From Anabaena lutea FACHB-196 (GTDB lineage: Bacteria > Cyanobacteriota > Cyanobacteriia > Cyanobacteriales > Nostocaceae): DNA of 60,800 nt. Positions 18,682 to 28,080 of this stretch are shown in pieces. Position numbers and translations under genes: made by a program. The DNA lies in NCBI RefSeq assembly GCF_014698305.1, contig NZ_JACJST010000031.1, forward strand, positions 1 through 60,800, in the 5' to 3' direction. How positions within the stretch are numbered: the first letter of the stretch is position 1; every line of letters begins with the position of its first letter. The notes beneath the pieces were generated by a model that saw only the letters and a program-made list of their open reading frames with translations, was not told the DNA's origin and searched no databases.

Positions 18682-19731
18682 ATGACTCATATTAAACTTG
18701 CGATCATCGGGGTAGGACGTTGGGGAGTACATTTACTGCGAAATTTTTTAGCACATCCTCAAGTGTCTGTAGTGGCTGTAGTAGACAACCATCCAGCAAG
18801 ATTGACAGCAGTCCAACAACAGTTTGAGTTAGATGAAAATGTATTATTAACAACTGATTGGCAAGCGATCAAGCAAGTTCCAGGAGTGAATGCAGTAGCG
18901 ATCGCAACTCCTGCTACTACTCACTATGCCTTAATTAAAGATGCACTCCAGCAGGGATACCATGTTTTGGCAGAAAAACCCTTAACTCTTAATTCAGAAG
19001 AATGTCGGGAACTTTGCCAATTAGCTGATTATCAGCAATTGATACTCATGGTTGACCACACCTATTTATTTCATCCAGCCGTAGAACGAGGTCAAACTGT
19101 TGTTCAGTCTGGTCAATTAGGTGCTTTACGTTATGGCTATGCTACCCGCACCCATTTGGGACCAGTTCGGCAAGATGTTGATGCATTGTGGGATTTAGCT
19201 ATTCACGATATCGCTATCTTTAACACTTGGTTAGGTGAATTACCTGTGAAAGTCCAAGCAACGGGTACGGTGTGGCTACAGGAAAATAGGTCTATTGAGG
19301 GAACCGCAACGGAAAACCAAGGTTTAGCTGATTTAGTTTGGGTAAAGCTGACTTATCCAGATCAATTTCAAGCCTATATTCACCTCTGTTGGCTAAATCC
19401 CGATAAACAGAGACGATTAGGGATTGTGGGTAGCAAGGGTAGCTTGATTTTTGATGAAATGTCCCCTGCATCACCTTTAACTCTGATATATGGAGAGTTT
19501 TCTCAACAGGAAAATTTCTTTATTCCTGTGAATCAAAGCCAAGAAGCGCTGGACATTGAAAAGGGTGAACCATTACAGAAAGTGTGCGATCGCTTTGTTG
19601 TTTCTATCCTCCAGAATACCCCTTCTCTGGTTTCCTCTGGTTGGGTAGGTAGAGAATTAGTAGAAATTCTCAGCGCTTTGACTACATCTCTCCAGCAAGG
19701 TGGTAAATCTATCACCATCACTAATCCTTAA
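18682..19731 (+). CDS. Gfo/Idh/MocA-family oxidoreductase
   Basis: An NAD(P)-binding Rossmann front (LAIIGVGRWGVHLLRNF, residues 6-22) is followed by the family motif AEKPLTL near residue 96. The C-terminal substrate domain is typical of Gfo/Idh/MocA dehydrogenases. These oxidise or reduce sugars, inositols or biliverdin-like compounds; the substrate cannot be read here. Length 349. The leader just before the start consists of CCAAAAT-type heptamers (18646-18679), so no clear ribosome site is visible. It is not part of an obvious sugar pathway cluster. Confidence 0.85.
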   Translation: MTHIKLAIIGVGRWGVHLLRNFLAHPQVSVVAVVDNHPARLTAVQQQFELDENVLLTTDWQAIKQVPGVNAVAIATPATTHYALIKDALQQGYHVLAEKPLTLNSEECRELCQLADYQQLILMVDHTYLFHPAVERGQTVVQSGQLGALRYGYATRTHLGPVRQDVDALWDLAIHDIAIFNTWLGELPVKVQATGTVWLQENRSIEGTATENQGLADLVWVKLTYPDQFQAYIHLCWLNPDKQRRLGIVGSKGSLIFDEMSPASPLTLIYGEFSQQENFFIPVNQSQEALDIEKGEPLQKVCDRFVVSILQNTPSLVSSGWVGRELVEILSALTTSLQQGGKSITITNP

Positions 19732-19803
19732 TTTTATGATTTGTAGTAACCGTTCAGCAGGTTAGACAAGCGATCACCATAAATTTAATTTATACAGGAC
19801 TAA

Positions 19804-19884
19804 ATATACAGCGCTTCCTGCTGTTATGAGGTATAGTTTTTTATCCTAAGTAGGGGCGGGGTTTCCCCGCCCTATATTGTATTG
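19804..19884 (+). repeat. Dispersed repeat with GC-rich hairpin, copy A
   Basis: The sequence begins ATATACAGCGCTTCCTGCTG and contains the hairpin GGGCGGGG / CCCCGCCC. The last part (GGTTTCCCCGCCCTATATTG) is repeated once more at 19893-19918. An inverted homologous copy lies at 46697-46776. Both copies sit directly downstream of genes. Confidence 0.8.
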
Positions 19885-19955
19885 AATGGGGTTTGGTTTC
19901 CCCGCCCTATATTGTATTGGATTCTGAAAATCAAACTGAATTCTAAGAGGAAATA

Positions 19956-21977
19956 TTAAAGCTTTGCTACTTTTTCTCCTTGTTGTGAAAGTCGATTGAT
20001 CTCACTTGTATCTACTGGTTCTTCCTTTATCTCTGCTGGCTGCAAGCTAGTATAAATGATTCCTTTCACGTCATTATTAGAAGTATGTTCACTATTTCTT
20101 AAATCCCCTTTTTTTACTGAGTTAGGTAATAGAGATATATCAATCAAAGGTAATATAATTTTTACCGTCGTTCCTTGGTGCAAACCCAAACTCTCAAGAG
20201 TAATAGTTCCACCCATCAGTTCGATTAAGTTGCGAGAAATTGCTAATCCCAGTCCAGTTCCTTCAAATTTCCGTGTGGTTGTACCATCCACCATCACAAA
20301 GGGGCGAAATAGTTTATGCTGCTGCCCAGGATCAATACCTATTCCTGTATCTTTGATTGCGACTATGACATGATATTTACCATGACTGTGCTGAATATCT
20401 GTACTAATGGTGATGCTACCTGTATCGGTGAATTTCGTAGCATTACCAATGATATTAATGAGAACTTGTTTGAGTTTTACTTCATCGGCCTTAATTGGTA
20501 TCGCTTCATTACCTAACTCACATTTAAGTTGTAATCCCTTATGTTGGACATTCACTGATTGTAAATTAATGACCTCTAGCAGTAATTGACGCAATTCTAG
20601 AGGCGTTATTACTACTGAAAGTTTACCTGCTTCAATTTTGGAAATATCGAGTAAATCATTAATAATTCCTAACAAATGAATTGCTGTTTCATCCGCTCGC
20701 TGGAGAAATTCTAATTCTTCTTCTCTGTCATCACACATTCCATCTCTAACTAAGCGAACGCAGTTAATAATAATATTTAGTGGATTTCTTAATTCATGGG
20801 AAGTCGTAGCTAAAAACTGACTTTTAACTTTATTAGCTGATTTTGCTTCTTTCCAGGCTATTTCTAGTTCTTCTGCCCATGCTTTGAGTCGTTCAACCAT
20901 TTGATCTAGTGCTTGTGCTAATTGATTAAATTCCCGAATTTTAAAGTTACGAGGAATTGGTTGTGCAGCGTGGTGACTGTGAATATTTAAAGCATAGTCT
21001 CTGAGTTCTTCTACAGGGCCAGCTAGATAAGGAGCTAAATATAATGATGCCAACAAACTTGCACCAATTAAACCAACAGTCAAAACAATCAGGATAAGTT
21101 TGATTTCATCTAAACTAAACAGTGCATTTTTTACACTTGTTACAGCTAAAATAACCCATTTTTTTTGCTGTTTGGGTGTAATGGGATCAGGAATAGCTGT
21201 ATAGCCAGCAACTAATTCTTCGCTTTCTATAAAATTAAAATTTATGGAATCATTACGTCCTGTAATTGCATTTTTAATTAAGTTTTTTAGTTGTTCAGCA
21301 TCTGAGTAATTATTAATATTAGTTCCAACTCTTTCTGGCAAAGGGTGAGCCAAAATAGCTCCATTTTCAGCAATGACTACCAAAGAGCCTGTAAGTGAAC
21401 CCGGTTGATTTGTAGTTTTCTGGTGTAATGTCGTTTGCAGAATTAATGCATAAGCTAAATTTCCACGACGATTATAAACTGGGGCTGATAACAGCAATTG
21501 CAGCTGATTTTGTGTATTTTTTTTGCCAGTTGTTCCAGCTTTGGGTGGTAATATAGCTTGGATTTGCACTTCATCACTGGGAAAAGATAATTTTAATTCT
21601 GAAATTGCTTTATCACCGCAGCTACTAGCAATGATGTTACCTGTTTGGAGATTTTTTAATTGAATACAATCAATGTGGTTTGGTAGTTGTTGCGCTAGTT
21701 GATTGAGAAATGTTTGAACTTGATCTGAGTAACCAGACTTAATGACTGTTGTTTGACTAGCACTCAGCAAATTAGTTTTCAGTACTGCAATCGCATCGGT
21801 AATTTTTTCACCTTTATTGATAGCGCTCTCTGTTAAGTTTTGTCGAGCAGTTGTCAAAAGGCTTGAGCGTGCCTTATTCAAAGCCACCATTTCTCCGACT
21901 AATAACACCGGAACAAATAGCAGAAGAATTCTTGTTACTAAAATTCGCCGAAATGACGATTGACGGAACTTAGCCAT
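19956..21977 (-). CDS. Sensor histidine kinase with extracytoplasmic cache-like domain
   Basis: The order is: N-terminal membrane helix (ILVTRILLLFVPVLLVGEMV), a roughly 250-residue external sensor region of double-cache type, a second membrane helix (LILIVLTVGLIGASLLASLYL), HAMP, then the kinase. The phospho-acceptor box is FLATTSHELRNPLN. The ATPase lobe has the N-box QVLINIIGNATKF, G1 DTGIGIDP and G2 EGTGLGLAISRNL. I prefer the start at 21977 (MAKFRQSSFRR, 673 residues) over an upstream ATG at 22025. No response regulator is adjacent, so it is an orphan kinase. Its tail of about 60 residues after the kinase is polar and unassigned. Confidence 0.88.
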   Translation of the reverse strand: MAKFRQSSFRRILVTRILLLFVPVLLVGEMVALNKARSSLLTTARQNLTESAINKGEKITDAIAVLKTNLLSASQTTVIKSGYSDQVQTFLNQLAQQLPNHIDCIQLKNLQTGNIIASSCGDKAISELKLSFPSDEVQIQAILPPKAGTTGKKNTQNQLQLLLSAPVYNRRGNLAYALILQTTLHQKTTNQPGSLTGSLVVIAENGAILAHPLPERVGTNINNYSDAEQLKNLIKNAITGRNDSINFNFIESEELVAGYTAIPDPITPKQQKKWVILAVTSVKNALFSLDEIKLILIVLTVGLIGASLLASLYLAPYLAGPVEELRDYALNIHSHHAAQPIPRNFKIREFNQLAQALDQMVERLKAWAEELEIAWKEAKSANKVKSQFLATTSHELRNPLNIIINCVRLVRDGMCDDREEELEFLQRADETAIHLLGIINDLLDISKIEAGKLSVVITPLELRQLLLEVINLQSVNVQHKGLQLKCELGNEAIPIKADEVKLKQVLINIIGNATKFTDTGSITISTDIQHSHGKYHVIVAIKDTGIGIDPGQQHKLFRPFVMVDGTTTRKFEGTGLGLAISRNLIELMGGTITLESLGLHQGTTVKIILPLIDISLLPNSVKKGDLRNSEHTSNNDVKGIIYTSLQPAEIKEEPVDTSEINRLSQQGEKVAKL

Positions 21978-22269
21978 CGAGTGTCTCACTTCGCATCTGC
22001 AAACCACAATAACACCGATATGCAATTAGACTAGCTAAACGAGACATTTTATAAAATTATGGGAAATTTATTGTAACTTGTTAAAAATATCAAACTGTTA
22101 TTGGGTAAAAAGACATTAGAGATACCAAAACTATTAGACAGTATATGTAATAGCGGCTGGTTTTGCATATCTATCTAAGGATGAAATTAATAAACATTTT
22201 TCTGTTGGCAAGGCTTTTCTACAATCAACTCATTCATAAGAAAAAGTTCAAAACTATCAAACCAATCCA

Positions 22270-22819
22270 ATGGTAAAATATGTTCCTCATACCACGGTGG
22301 TTGTGAACATGAGTGTAGAAGGCAAGATAGCAGATTTCAAGCGATCGCACTGTTGGCCTCAGGGGCTGATACTACCCACTTGGAAAAATAAATTGCTGCC
22401 TATTATGCCATTTTATTCGATGCGGGTACGCTTTGTGCCTACGGTACAACAATTACGTTGTCAGATTCAACGCTGCTGCAACAGAGAACAAAAGAAAATA
22501 GAACTCCTCAGCCCGTTCATATAGTGATTTCGAGTTCTGACCACCATAATCCGGATATTAAATTCTTTCAGCAACCAGTTAAATGCTGGTTAATCACGAC
22601 TAAAGTGGAGGCACATTTTTGACAATAAGGCTGAGAATTTGAGCAAATTCTGGTTACGGAAACACTAACCGAAAAAATTGATCAAGGGCAAGAATTTTTA
22701 CCCGGATTTCTCACAAGTGGCAACTTCTACAAGTTTTTACAATAGAACAGAAAGTATTTTGGCGCTATCGGCTGCAACCACAAGCTTCTATAGATTACGC
22801 TAATGAAAGCTTTTGCTAA
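22270..22819 (+). pseudogene. Decayed RibD C-terminal-type reductase gene
   Basis: The start (PHTTVVVNMSVEGKIADFKR) matches RibD_C/dihydrofolate-reductase-like proteins. Further expected pieces lie in other frames: LLASGADTTHLEK then a stop; AILFDAGTLCAYGTT; PQPVHIVISSSDHHNPD; then EQILVTETLTEKID and YRLQPQASIDYANESF at the end (about 22819). At least two frameshifts and one in-frame stop separate them. These enzymes reduce a pyrimidine intermediate in riboflavin synthesis or related compounds. The copy is dead, and its tail overlaps the front of the next reading frame. Confidence 0.7.
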
Positions 22820-22844
22820 CTTTTTAAATATTAAAAGCCACACG

Positions 22845-24026
22845 ATGGTAAAACCACTTAAACCTAACTATTCTGTCGTTTGGACTAACAAAATTGCCGA
22901 AGTTACCCAAGAAGCCTGGGATGCTTTGGCAATGCCACTCAAAACCCCGTTCTTAGAGTGGCAGTGGCTGAATAATATGGAAACCTCCCACAGTGCGACA
23001 GCGAACGCAGGTTGGTTGCCAAATCACTTGACGCTGTGGCGAGATAGAATATTAATTGCTGCTGCCCCACTTTATTTAAAAGGCCATAGTCAAGGCGAAT
23101 TTGTATTTGATCATCAGTGGGCAGAGTTAGCCTCACGCATTGGGGTAGAATATTATCCAAAAATGTTGGGAATGTCTCCCTTTACGCCGGCAGAAGGCTA
23201 TCGCTTCTTAATTGCTGCTGGGGAAGATGAGGAAGAAATCACAGCGATAATGTTGCATGAGATTGATGCTTTCTGCATCAAGCATGGTATTTCCGGCTGT
23301 CATTTTCTCTATGTTGATCCTCAATGGCGGGCTGTGTTGGAAAAACAAGGTTTTACACCTTGGTTACACCATAGTTACATTTGGGAAAACGCAGAATTTC
23401 AAGCTTTTGATGATTACTTGACAGTATTCAATGCTAATCAAAGACGCAATATTAAACGCGAACGCAAAGCTGTTGAAAAAGCAGGTTTAAGACTTGAAGC
23501 ATTGACTGGTGAAGAAATTCCTAAGTCTTTGTTTCCCTTGATGTACGAGTTTTATGCTGACACCTGCGATAAGTTTGGTTGGTGGGGTAGCAAGTACCTG
23601 ACAAAGCGGTTTTTTGAGCAGTTACATCATAGTTATCGCCATCGGGTGGTATTTTTTGCTGCCTACAATGAAGAGGATCATCGTCAACCTGTGGGAATGT
23701 CCTTTTGTCTATTTAAGGATGACAGACTATATGGACGTTATTGGGGTAGTTTTCAGGAAATAGACTGCTTACATTTTGATGCTTGCTATTATAAACCGAT
23801 TGAGTGGGCGATCGCTCACGGTATCCAAACTTTTGACCCCGGTGCAGGAGGTAGACACAAGAAACGGCGAGGGTTTCCAGCCAAACCCAATTACAGTCTC
23901 CATCGCTTTTACAACAATCGTTTAGGACAAATTTTGCGCCCCTATATTCGGGAAGTTAATGAAATGGAACAGCAGGAAATGGAGGCGATTAATGCAGAGT
24001 TACCTTTTAGCAAAGGTAATGCTTAG
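22845..24026 (+). CDS. FemAB-like (PF04339 type) peptidoglycan/GNAT-fold acyltransferase
   Basis: The protein has the GNAT-like double fold of the DUF482/FemAB-like family: WQWLNNMETS near the front, GCHFLYVDPQWRAVLEKQGF in the middle, NQRRNIKRERKAVEKAGL, and the signature end FDACYYKPIEWAIAHGIQTF followed by DPGAGGRHKKRRGF. Members are N-acyltransferases of unproven substrate. The start is uncertain. ATG at 22845 (MVKPLKPNYSVVW) is preferred over ATG at 22803, which lies inside the dead RibD-like tail. The preferred product has 393 residues. The next gene follows after 78 bases and may be co-transcribed. Confidence 0.8.
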   Translation: MVKPLKPNYSVVWTNKIAEVTQEAWDALAMPLKTPFLEWQWLNNMETSHSATANAGWLPNHLTLWRDRILIAAAPLYLKGHSQGEFVFDHQWAELASRIGVEYYPKMLGMSPFTPAEGYRFLIAAGEDEEEITAIMLHEIDAFCIKHGISGCHFLYVDPQWRAVLEKQGFTPWLHHSYIWENAEFQAFDDYLTVFNANQRRNIKRERKAVEKAGLRLEALTGEEIPKSLFPLMYEFYADTCDKFGWWGSKYLTKRFFEQLHHSYRHRVVFFAAYNEEDHRQPVGMSFCLFKDDRLYGRYWGSFQEIDCLHFDACYYKPIEWAIAHGIQTFDPGAGGRHKKRRGFPAKPNYSLHRFYNNRLGQILRPYIREVNEMEQQEMEAINAELPFSKGNA

Positions 24027-24104
24027 GAAAAATATCACCTCAGCAATACCTTTGAGATGTAATGTAAAAAGACTGTCGAAATAATTTTTCGTTTGAGAAT
24101 GCTT

Positions 24105-24488
24105 ATGAATTTGTTACTTGATGATTTAACCGCAATTGATAATAAACTTTCTCAACGTCATATTGACCTTGATCCCAGTGGCTACTTCATTATTTACATA
24201 GACCGCAATGAACAGTTAATTTACGCCAAGCATTTTACAAATGTAATTGATGATCGCGGTTTGGCTGTAGATCCAGAAACAGGTCAGGTAATTCCGGCAC
24301 GGGGAAAGGTAGAAAGAATCCACACAACTGTATTTAGTGGCAGGACTGCAAAAGAACTGTGTGTGAAGATTTTTGAAGAAACTCAACCCTGTCCTCTTAC
24401 CTTACTAGACCATGCGGCTTATTTGGGTAGAGAATTTGTTCGCGCTGAAATTGCTTTAGTGACAGGGCAAGAGTACATTCAGGATTAA
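24105..24488 (+). CDS. DUF4346 protein
   Basis: A small soluble protein (127 residues from the ATG at 24105; ATG at 24099 is also possible). The sequence LDPSGYFIIYIDRNEQLIYA, then DPETGQVIPARGK, and CPLTLLDHAAYLGREFVRAE fit DUF4346. This family is found in cyanobacteria and archaea, sometimes as part of larger pterin-related proteins. The function is not known. GAG at 24095-24097 is well spaced for the 24105 start. It follows the FemAB-like gene on the same strand. Confidence 0.7.
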   Translation: MNLLLDDLTAIDNKLSQRHIDLDPSGYFIIYIDRNEQLIYAKHFTNVIDDRGLAVDPETGQVIPARGKVERIHTTVFSGRTAKELCVKIFEETQPCPLTLLDHAAYLGREFVRAEIALVTGQEYIQD

Positions 24489-24829
24489 AATCAAGAATGA
24501 TGGGTAATTGGGAAGGAGGTAATAGGTATTATCTCTTCCCCAATTTGATAGCTGATGAGAAAATTGAGTTTACAAAAAAAGGGAATAGGGAACAGGGAAC
24601 AGATAAGAAACTTTAGTTCTGAGTTTAAAGCTCAGTCAAAAAACAGTGTTATTATTTCGATTTCATGTTTTTAAATATGACTTTTTCCTATTCCCTATTA
24701 AGAGTTAAGAGTTCCCTCTGAACAATACCTTTGCTAAATTGAAAAAGCCTTGATTCCTAGGTTTGGTTTCATGTTGTCATACCAACAAAAAGCTGAAATT
24801 TTTGAAAAGTTAATTGAGAGGATTGCAAC
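24489..24829. other. 341-base gap before pabAB
   Basis: It contains GGGAATA/GGGAACA heptamers (about 24580-24601), a weak hairpin CTGAG/CTCAG near 24619-24637 and TTCCCTATT repeats (about 24688-24699). No gene or clear promoter is seen. Confidence 0.4.
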
Positions 24830-26992
24830 GTGAAAACCTTGATTATTGACAACTATGACTCTTATACTTTTAACCTTTATCAATTAATTGCAGAAGTCAA
24901 TGGAGAGTATCCCACTGTAATTACAAACAAGTTTGTATGGGATGAACTGAACCAGTGGGAATTTGATAACATCGTGATTTCACCAGGGCCAGGTCGTCCA
25001 GAAAACCCAAAAGATTTTGGAATTTGTCGTCAAATTATTCAAAATGCCCAAGTGCCACTTTTAGGGGTTTGTCTTGGACATCAGGGACTTGGTCATGGGT
25101 ATGGGGGAAAAGTTATTTATGCCCCTGAAGTTAGGCATGGTCAAGTCAGTGAAGTTTATCACAATGGCAGTGATTTGTTTGCGGGAATTCCTTCACCTTT
25201 CTCTGTTGTGCGTTACCATTCCTTGCTGGTTTCCAATGACCTACCGGACTGTTTGGCAAAAGTAGCGTGGACAGAAGATAACCTGGTGATGGGAATACGC
25301 CATTGTTCTTTGCCACTGTGGGGTGTACAGTTTCATCCAGAGTCAATTTGTACTCAGTATGGACATACTTTATTCGAGAATTTTAAAGAAATTACCCGAA
25401 AATTTGCCCATGAGCTAGGCAAAAATCCTAGAAAACACTATTGGAAAGGAAACAACGGTAATGCTGCTTTGCCAACAAGTTCTTCTGTCCAAAAACAGCA
25501 ACGGGAATTTGAACTTTGTACGCGCAAACTGAATGTGTGTCCCGATTCTGAGCAGATATTTGTGCATTTGTTTGGTAAATCACCCAACGCATTTTGGCTA
25601 GATAGCAGTCGTGTTGAACCTGGTCTTTCTCGCTTTTCTTTCATGGGAGATAGCAGTGGAGAAAACAGTTTCTTGATTCATTATCGGACGCTATCGCAGG
25701 AACTGACTATTACAAAATCTGATAATATCAGCCGTAGAAAAGAAGGAATTTTTGAGTATCTCAAGCGAGAAATTGAACGGCGACATTGCCCAGCTGATGA
25801 TCTACCCTTTGATTTTAATTGCGGGTTTGTGGGTTACTTTGGCTATGAACTCAAGGCAGAATGTGGATCGCAATTAAACCACTCTTCTACCTTACCCGAT
25901 GCCATGTTTTTGTTGGCTGATCGGATGATTGTAATTGATCACCAGGAGCAAACTCTTTATTTGCTTTGCCTAATTCAGGAAGGAAAAACAGCCTCAGCAG
26001 AAGCTTGGTTTGAATGGATAATACACCAAATTCACCACCTTCCTCCTCTGTTACCTATTGTTCCTGAGCAGAAAGAGACACCTGTAATTTTCCGGTTAAG
26101 CCGTTCCCAAAGGACTTATCTTGATGATATTAAGAAATGTTTGCAGGAAATTCACGAAGGAGAAACCTATCAAGTTTGTTTGACGAACCAGATTCATACA
26201 GACACGACACCAGATCCACTGGGGTTCTATCGTTCATTACGCCGCATCAATCCTGCTCCCTACTCTGCATTTTTGCGCTTTGGCGATGTGGCCATTGCTT
26301 GCTCGTCTCCAGAACGATTTCTGCACATTGATCGCCAAGGTTGGGTAGAAACAAAGCCTATTAAGGGGACGCTGCCACGAGGAAAAACACCCGAAGAAGA
26401 TTTTATCCTGCGTGAACAATTACGGAATAGCGAAAAAGATCGAGCAGAGAATCTGATGATTGTGGATTTGCTTCGCAATGATCTGGGAAGAGTTTGTGCA
26501 GTCGGCACTGTCCATGTTCCCAAATTGATGGATGTGGAAACATATCCTACAGTACATCAACTGGTAACGACCATTCGTGGTCATTTACGCGCCGATATGA
26601 GCGCCGTAGACTGCATTCGCAACGCCTTTCCCGGCGGTTCTATGACTGGCGCACCTAAGATCAGAACCCTGGAAATTATTGATCGATTAGAGCAGGAAGC
26701 GCGGGGTGTGTACTCAGGGGCAATCGGCTTTTTGGGATTGAATGGTTCAGCTGATTTGAATATTGTTATTCGTACTGCTGTGTTGACTCCAGAACAAACT
26801 TCGATTGGCGTTGGTGGGGGTATTGTGGCGCTTTCTGATCCCCAGTTGGAGTTTCAAGAAACAATGCTGAAAGCAAAGGCATTGATTCATGCGATGTTGA
26901 TCACAACTTATGGAGTTTTTGATCCTGACCAATATTATATCCAGGAAATAGAAACAGAGGTTTTTGATAGCTATGAAAAAGCGCCGGCATAA
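24830..26992 (+). CDS. pabAB: Fused aminodeoxychorismate synthase (PabA-PabB)
   Basis: The protein makes 4-amino-4-deoxychorismate from chorismate and glutamine, leading to p-aminobenzoate and folate. The N-terminal class I glutamine amidotransferase has PLLGVCLGHQG with Cys81 and VQFHPES near residue 166. The C-terminal chorismate-binding half has ETKPIKGTLPRGKT, where Lys512 in PIKGT marks PabB (TrpE has PIAGT). It also has FPGGSMTGAPKIRTLEIID. Length 720, both halves complete, no lyase (PabC) attached. GTG start at 24830. Bifunctional fusions occur in cyanobacteria, plants and actinomycetes. Confidence 0.9.
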   Translation: MKTLIIDNYDSYTFNLYQLIAEVNGEYPTVITNKFVWDELNQWEFDNIVISPGPGRPENPKDFGICRQIIQNAQVPLLGVCLGHQGLGHGYGGKVIYAPEVRHGQVSEVYHNGSDLFAGIPSPFSVVRYHSLLVSNDLPDCLAKVAWTEDNLVMGIRHCSLPLWGVQFHPESICTQYGHTLFENFKEITRKFAHELGKNPRKHYWKGNNGNAALPTSSSVQKQQREFELCTRKLNVCPDSEQIFVHLFGKSPNAFWLDSSRVEPGLSRFSFMGDSSGENSFLIHYRTLSQELTITKSDNISRRKEGIFEYLKREIERRHCPADDLPFDFNCGFVGYFGYELKAECGSQLNHSSTLPDAMFLLADRMIVIDHQEQTLYLLCLIQEGKTASAEAWFEWIIHQIHHLPPLLPIVPEQKETPVIFRLSRSQRTYLDDIKKCLQEIHEGETYQVCLTNQIHTDTTPDPLGFYRSLRRINPAPYSAFLRFGDVAIACSSPERFLHIDRQGWVETKPIKGTLPRGKTPEEDFILREQLRNSEKDRAENLMIVDLLRNDLGRVCAVGTVHVPKLMDVETYPTVHQLVTTIRGHLRADMSAVDCIRNAFPGGSMTGAPKIRTLEIIDRLEQEARGVYSGAIGFLGLNGSADLNIVIRTAVLTPEQTSIGVGGGIVALSDPQLEFQETMLKAKALIHAMLITTYGVFDPDQYYIQEIETEVFDSYEKAPA

Positions 26993-27027
26993 GTGCAGAA
27001 ATTTTGGATATGTAATTTCAGTGGTGA

Positions 27028-27048
27028 GGGTTTAGCAATGCTAAACCC
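27028..27048. terminator. Hairpin between convergent pabAB and psb32-like genes
   Basis: GGGTTTAGC, loop AAT, GCTAAACCC: a 9-bp stem between two convergent genes. The same hairpin (loop ACT) recurs at 42377-42397 below murD, and a decayed form lies near 29761. It is a repeated element that may serve as a two-way terminator. Confidence 0.5.
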
Positions 27049-27091
27049 CTACACAATATAGGGTACGATGTTTTACGCCATCCCCAATCAC

Positions 27092-27823
27092 CTATGCCTC
27101 ATTTGATGGTTGAACGGCTAGGTAGATATAGTAAGTGGCCATGGGAATGACAGTGGCAGCAATTAACAATCCTACTATCCAAGCGATCGCATTGTCTTTT
27201 TCGGTTCCTTCGGTTTTTCCAAATGTTCCTTCTACTCGTATAGTTTCTACTATCTTTGGTGGGCCGGGATCAGGTTTACCGGAGATGACAGCGACTAAGC
27301 GATCGCGCACGTCAATAAATGCCTGATTATATTTGTTACCATTGCGTAACGGTACACCCAAAGTTTCTTCAGCCACACTTTCAGCGATCGCATCTGTCAA
27401 TGTAGACTTGACTTGATCACCGCTGACAATAGCGGCACGATTGGTAACAGTATCAATCACCAATAAGGTTTGATTTGCTTGTGCTTCTGCTGTGGGAAAC
27501 CATTTTTCAAATAGTCCTTGAGCAAAACTTTCTGGTGTTTCCCCATAGTCAAGACGGTGAATAGTCACAATTCTGGCTTCGTTACCAGTTTCCTGTGCCA
27601 ATTCTTTGAAGGCGCTGCTAATTTGACCTTCATTGAAACGACTAATGACATCAGCTTGATCTACAATCCAGGTGTCTGGTGACAAACTGGGTATTTGATA
27701 CACACCCGTCGCCAAAGCAGGCACAGCGAACAGAGAAGTCGCCATCATCATCACCATTAAGGATAAAATGAGGCGTGTAAAGTATTTTTGACTACTAAAT
27801 AATTGCTTGAGTAGCTGTTTCAT
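27092..27823 (-). CDS. TPM-domain protein, Psb32-like
   Basis: The protein starts with a signal peptide (about residues 1-40, ending FAVPALATG), then a TPM domain (about 45-190: DTWIVDQADVISRFNEGQIS, and NQTLLVIDTVTNRAAIVSGD). A C-terminal membrane helix (AWIVGLLIAATVIPMATYYI) completes it. This is the layout of Psb32, a thylakoid/lumen protein linked to photosystem II repair. The start at 27823 has AGGA nine bases before it; an upstream ATG (27850) is less likely. Length 243. It is convergent with pabAB. Confidence 0.82.
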   Translation of the reverse strand: MKQLLKQLFSSQKYFTRLILSLMVMMMATSLFAVPALATGVYQIPSLSPDTWIVDQADVISRFNEGQISSAFKELAQETGNEARIVTIHRLDYGETPESFAQGLFEKWFPTAEAQANQTLLVIDTVTNRAAIVSGDQVKSTLTDAIAESVAEETLGVPLRNGNKYNQAFIDVRDRLVAVISGKPDPGPPKIVETIRVEGTFGKTEGTEKDNAIAWIVGLLIAATVIPMATYYIYLAVQPSNEA

Positions 27824-28080
27824 CGGATGAATCCTAAGACAGTCTTGCACTCAAAATACTACACAACCAAGGACAAAATCACCCCATTTGCGGATAATTA
27901 TGGATTTGTTAGATTAATTAACTATTAACATAAGTTGCTAGTACCGCTTTCTCGGAATTAAAAATTAAAAATTAAAAAAACAGATTAAACAGGCTTTTCA
28001 GGTATTTTTAAGGGTTGGTTAACTTACGCCGTGTGGTACTAGTTATATTTGTCTATATATTCGGCGAAGTTTTACAATAC

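Noticed and set aside
24830-26992. Anthranilate synthase (TrpE-TrpG fusion)
   Set aside because: The chorismate site reads PIKGT, the PabB form, and not PIAGT. The amidotransferase is at the N-terminus as in PabA-PabB fusions.
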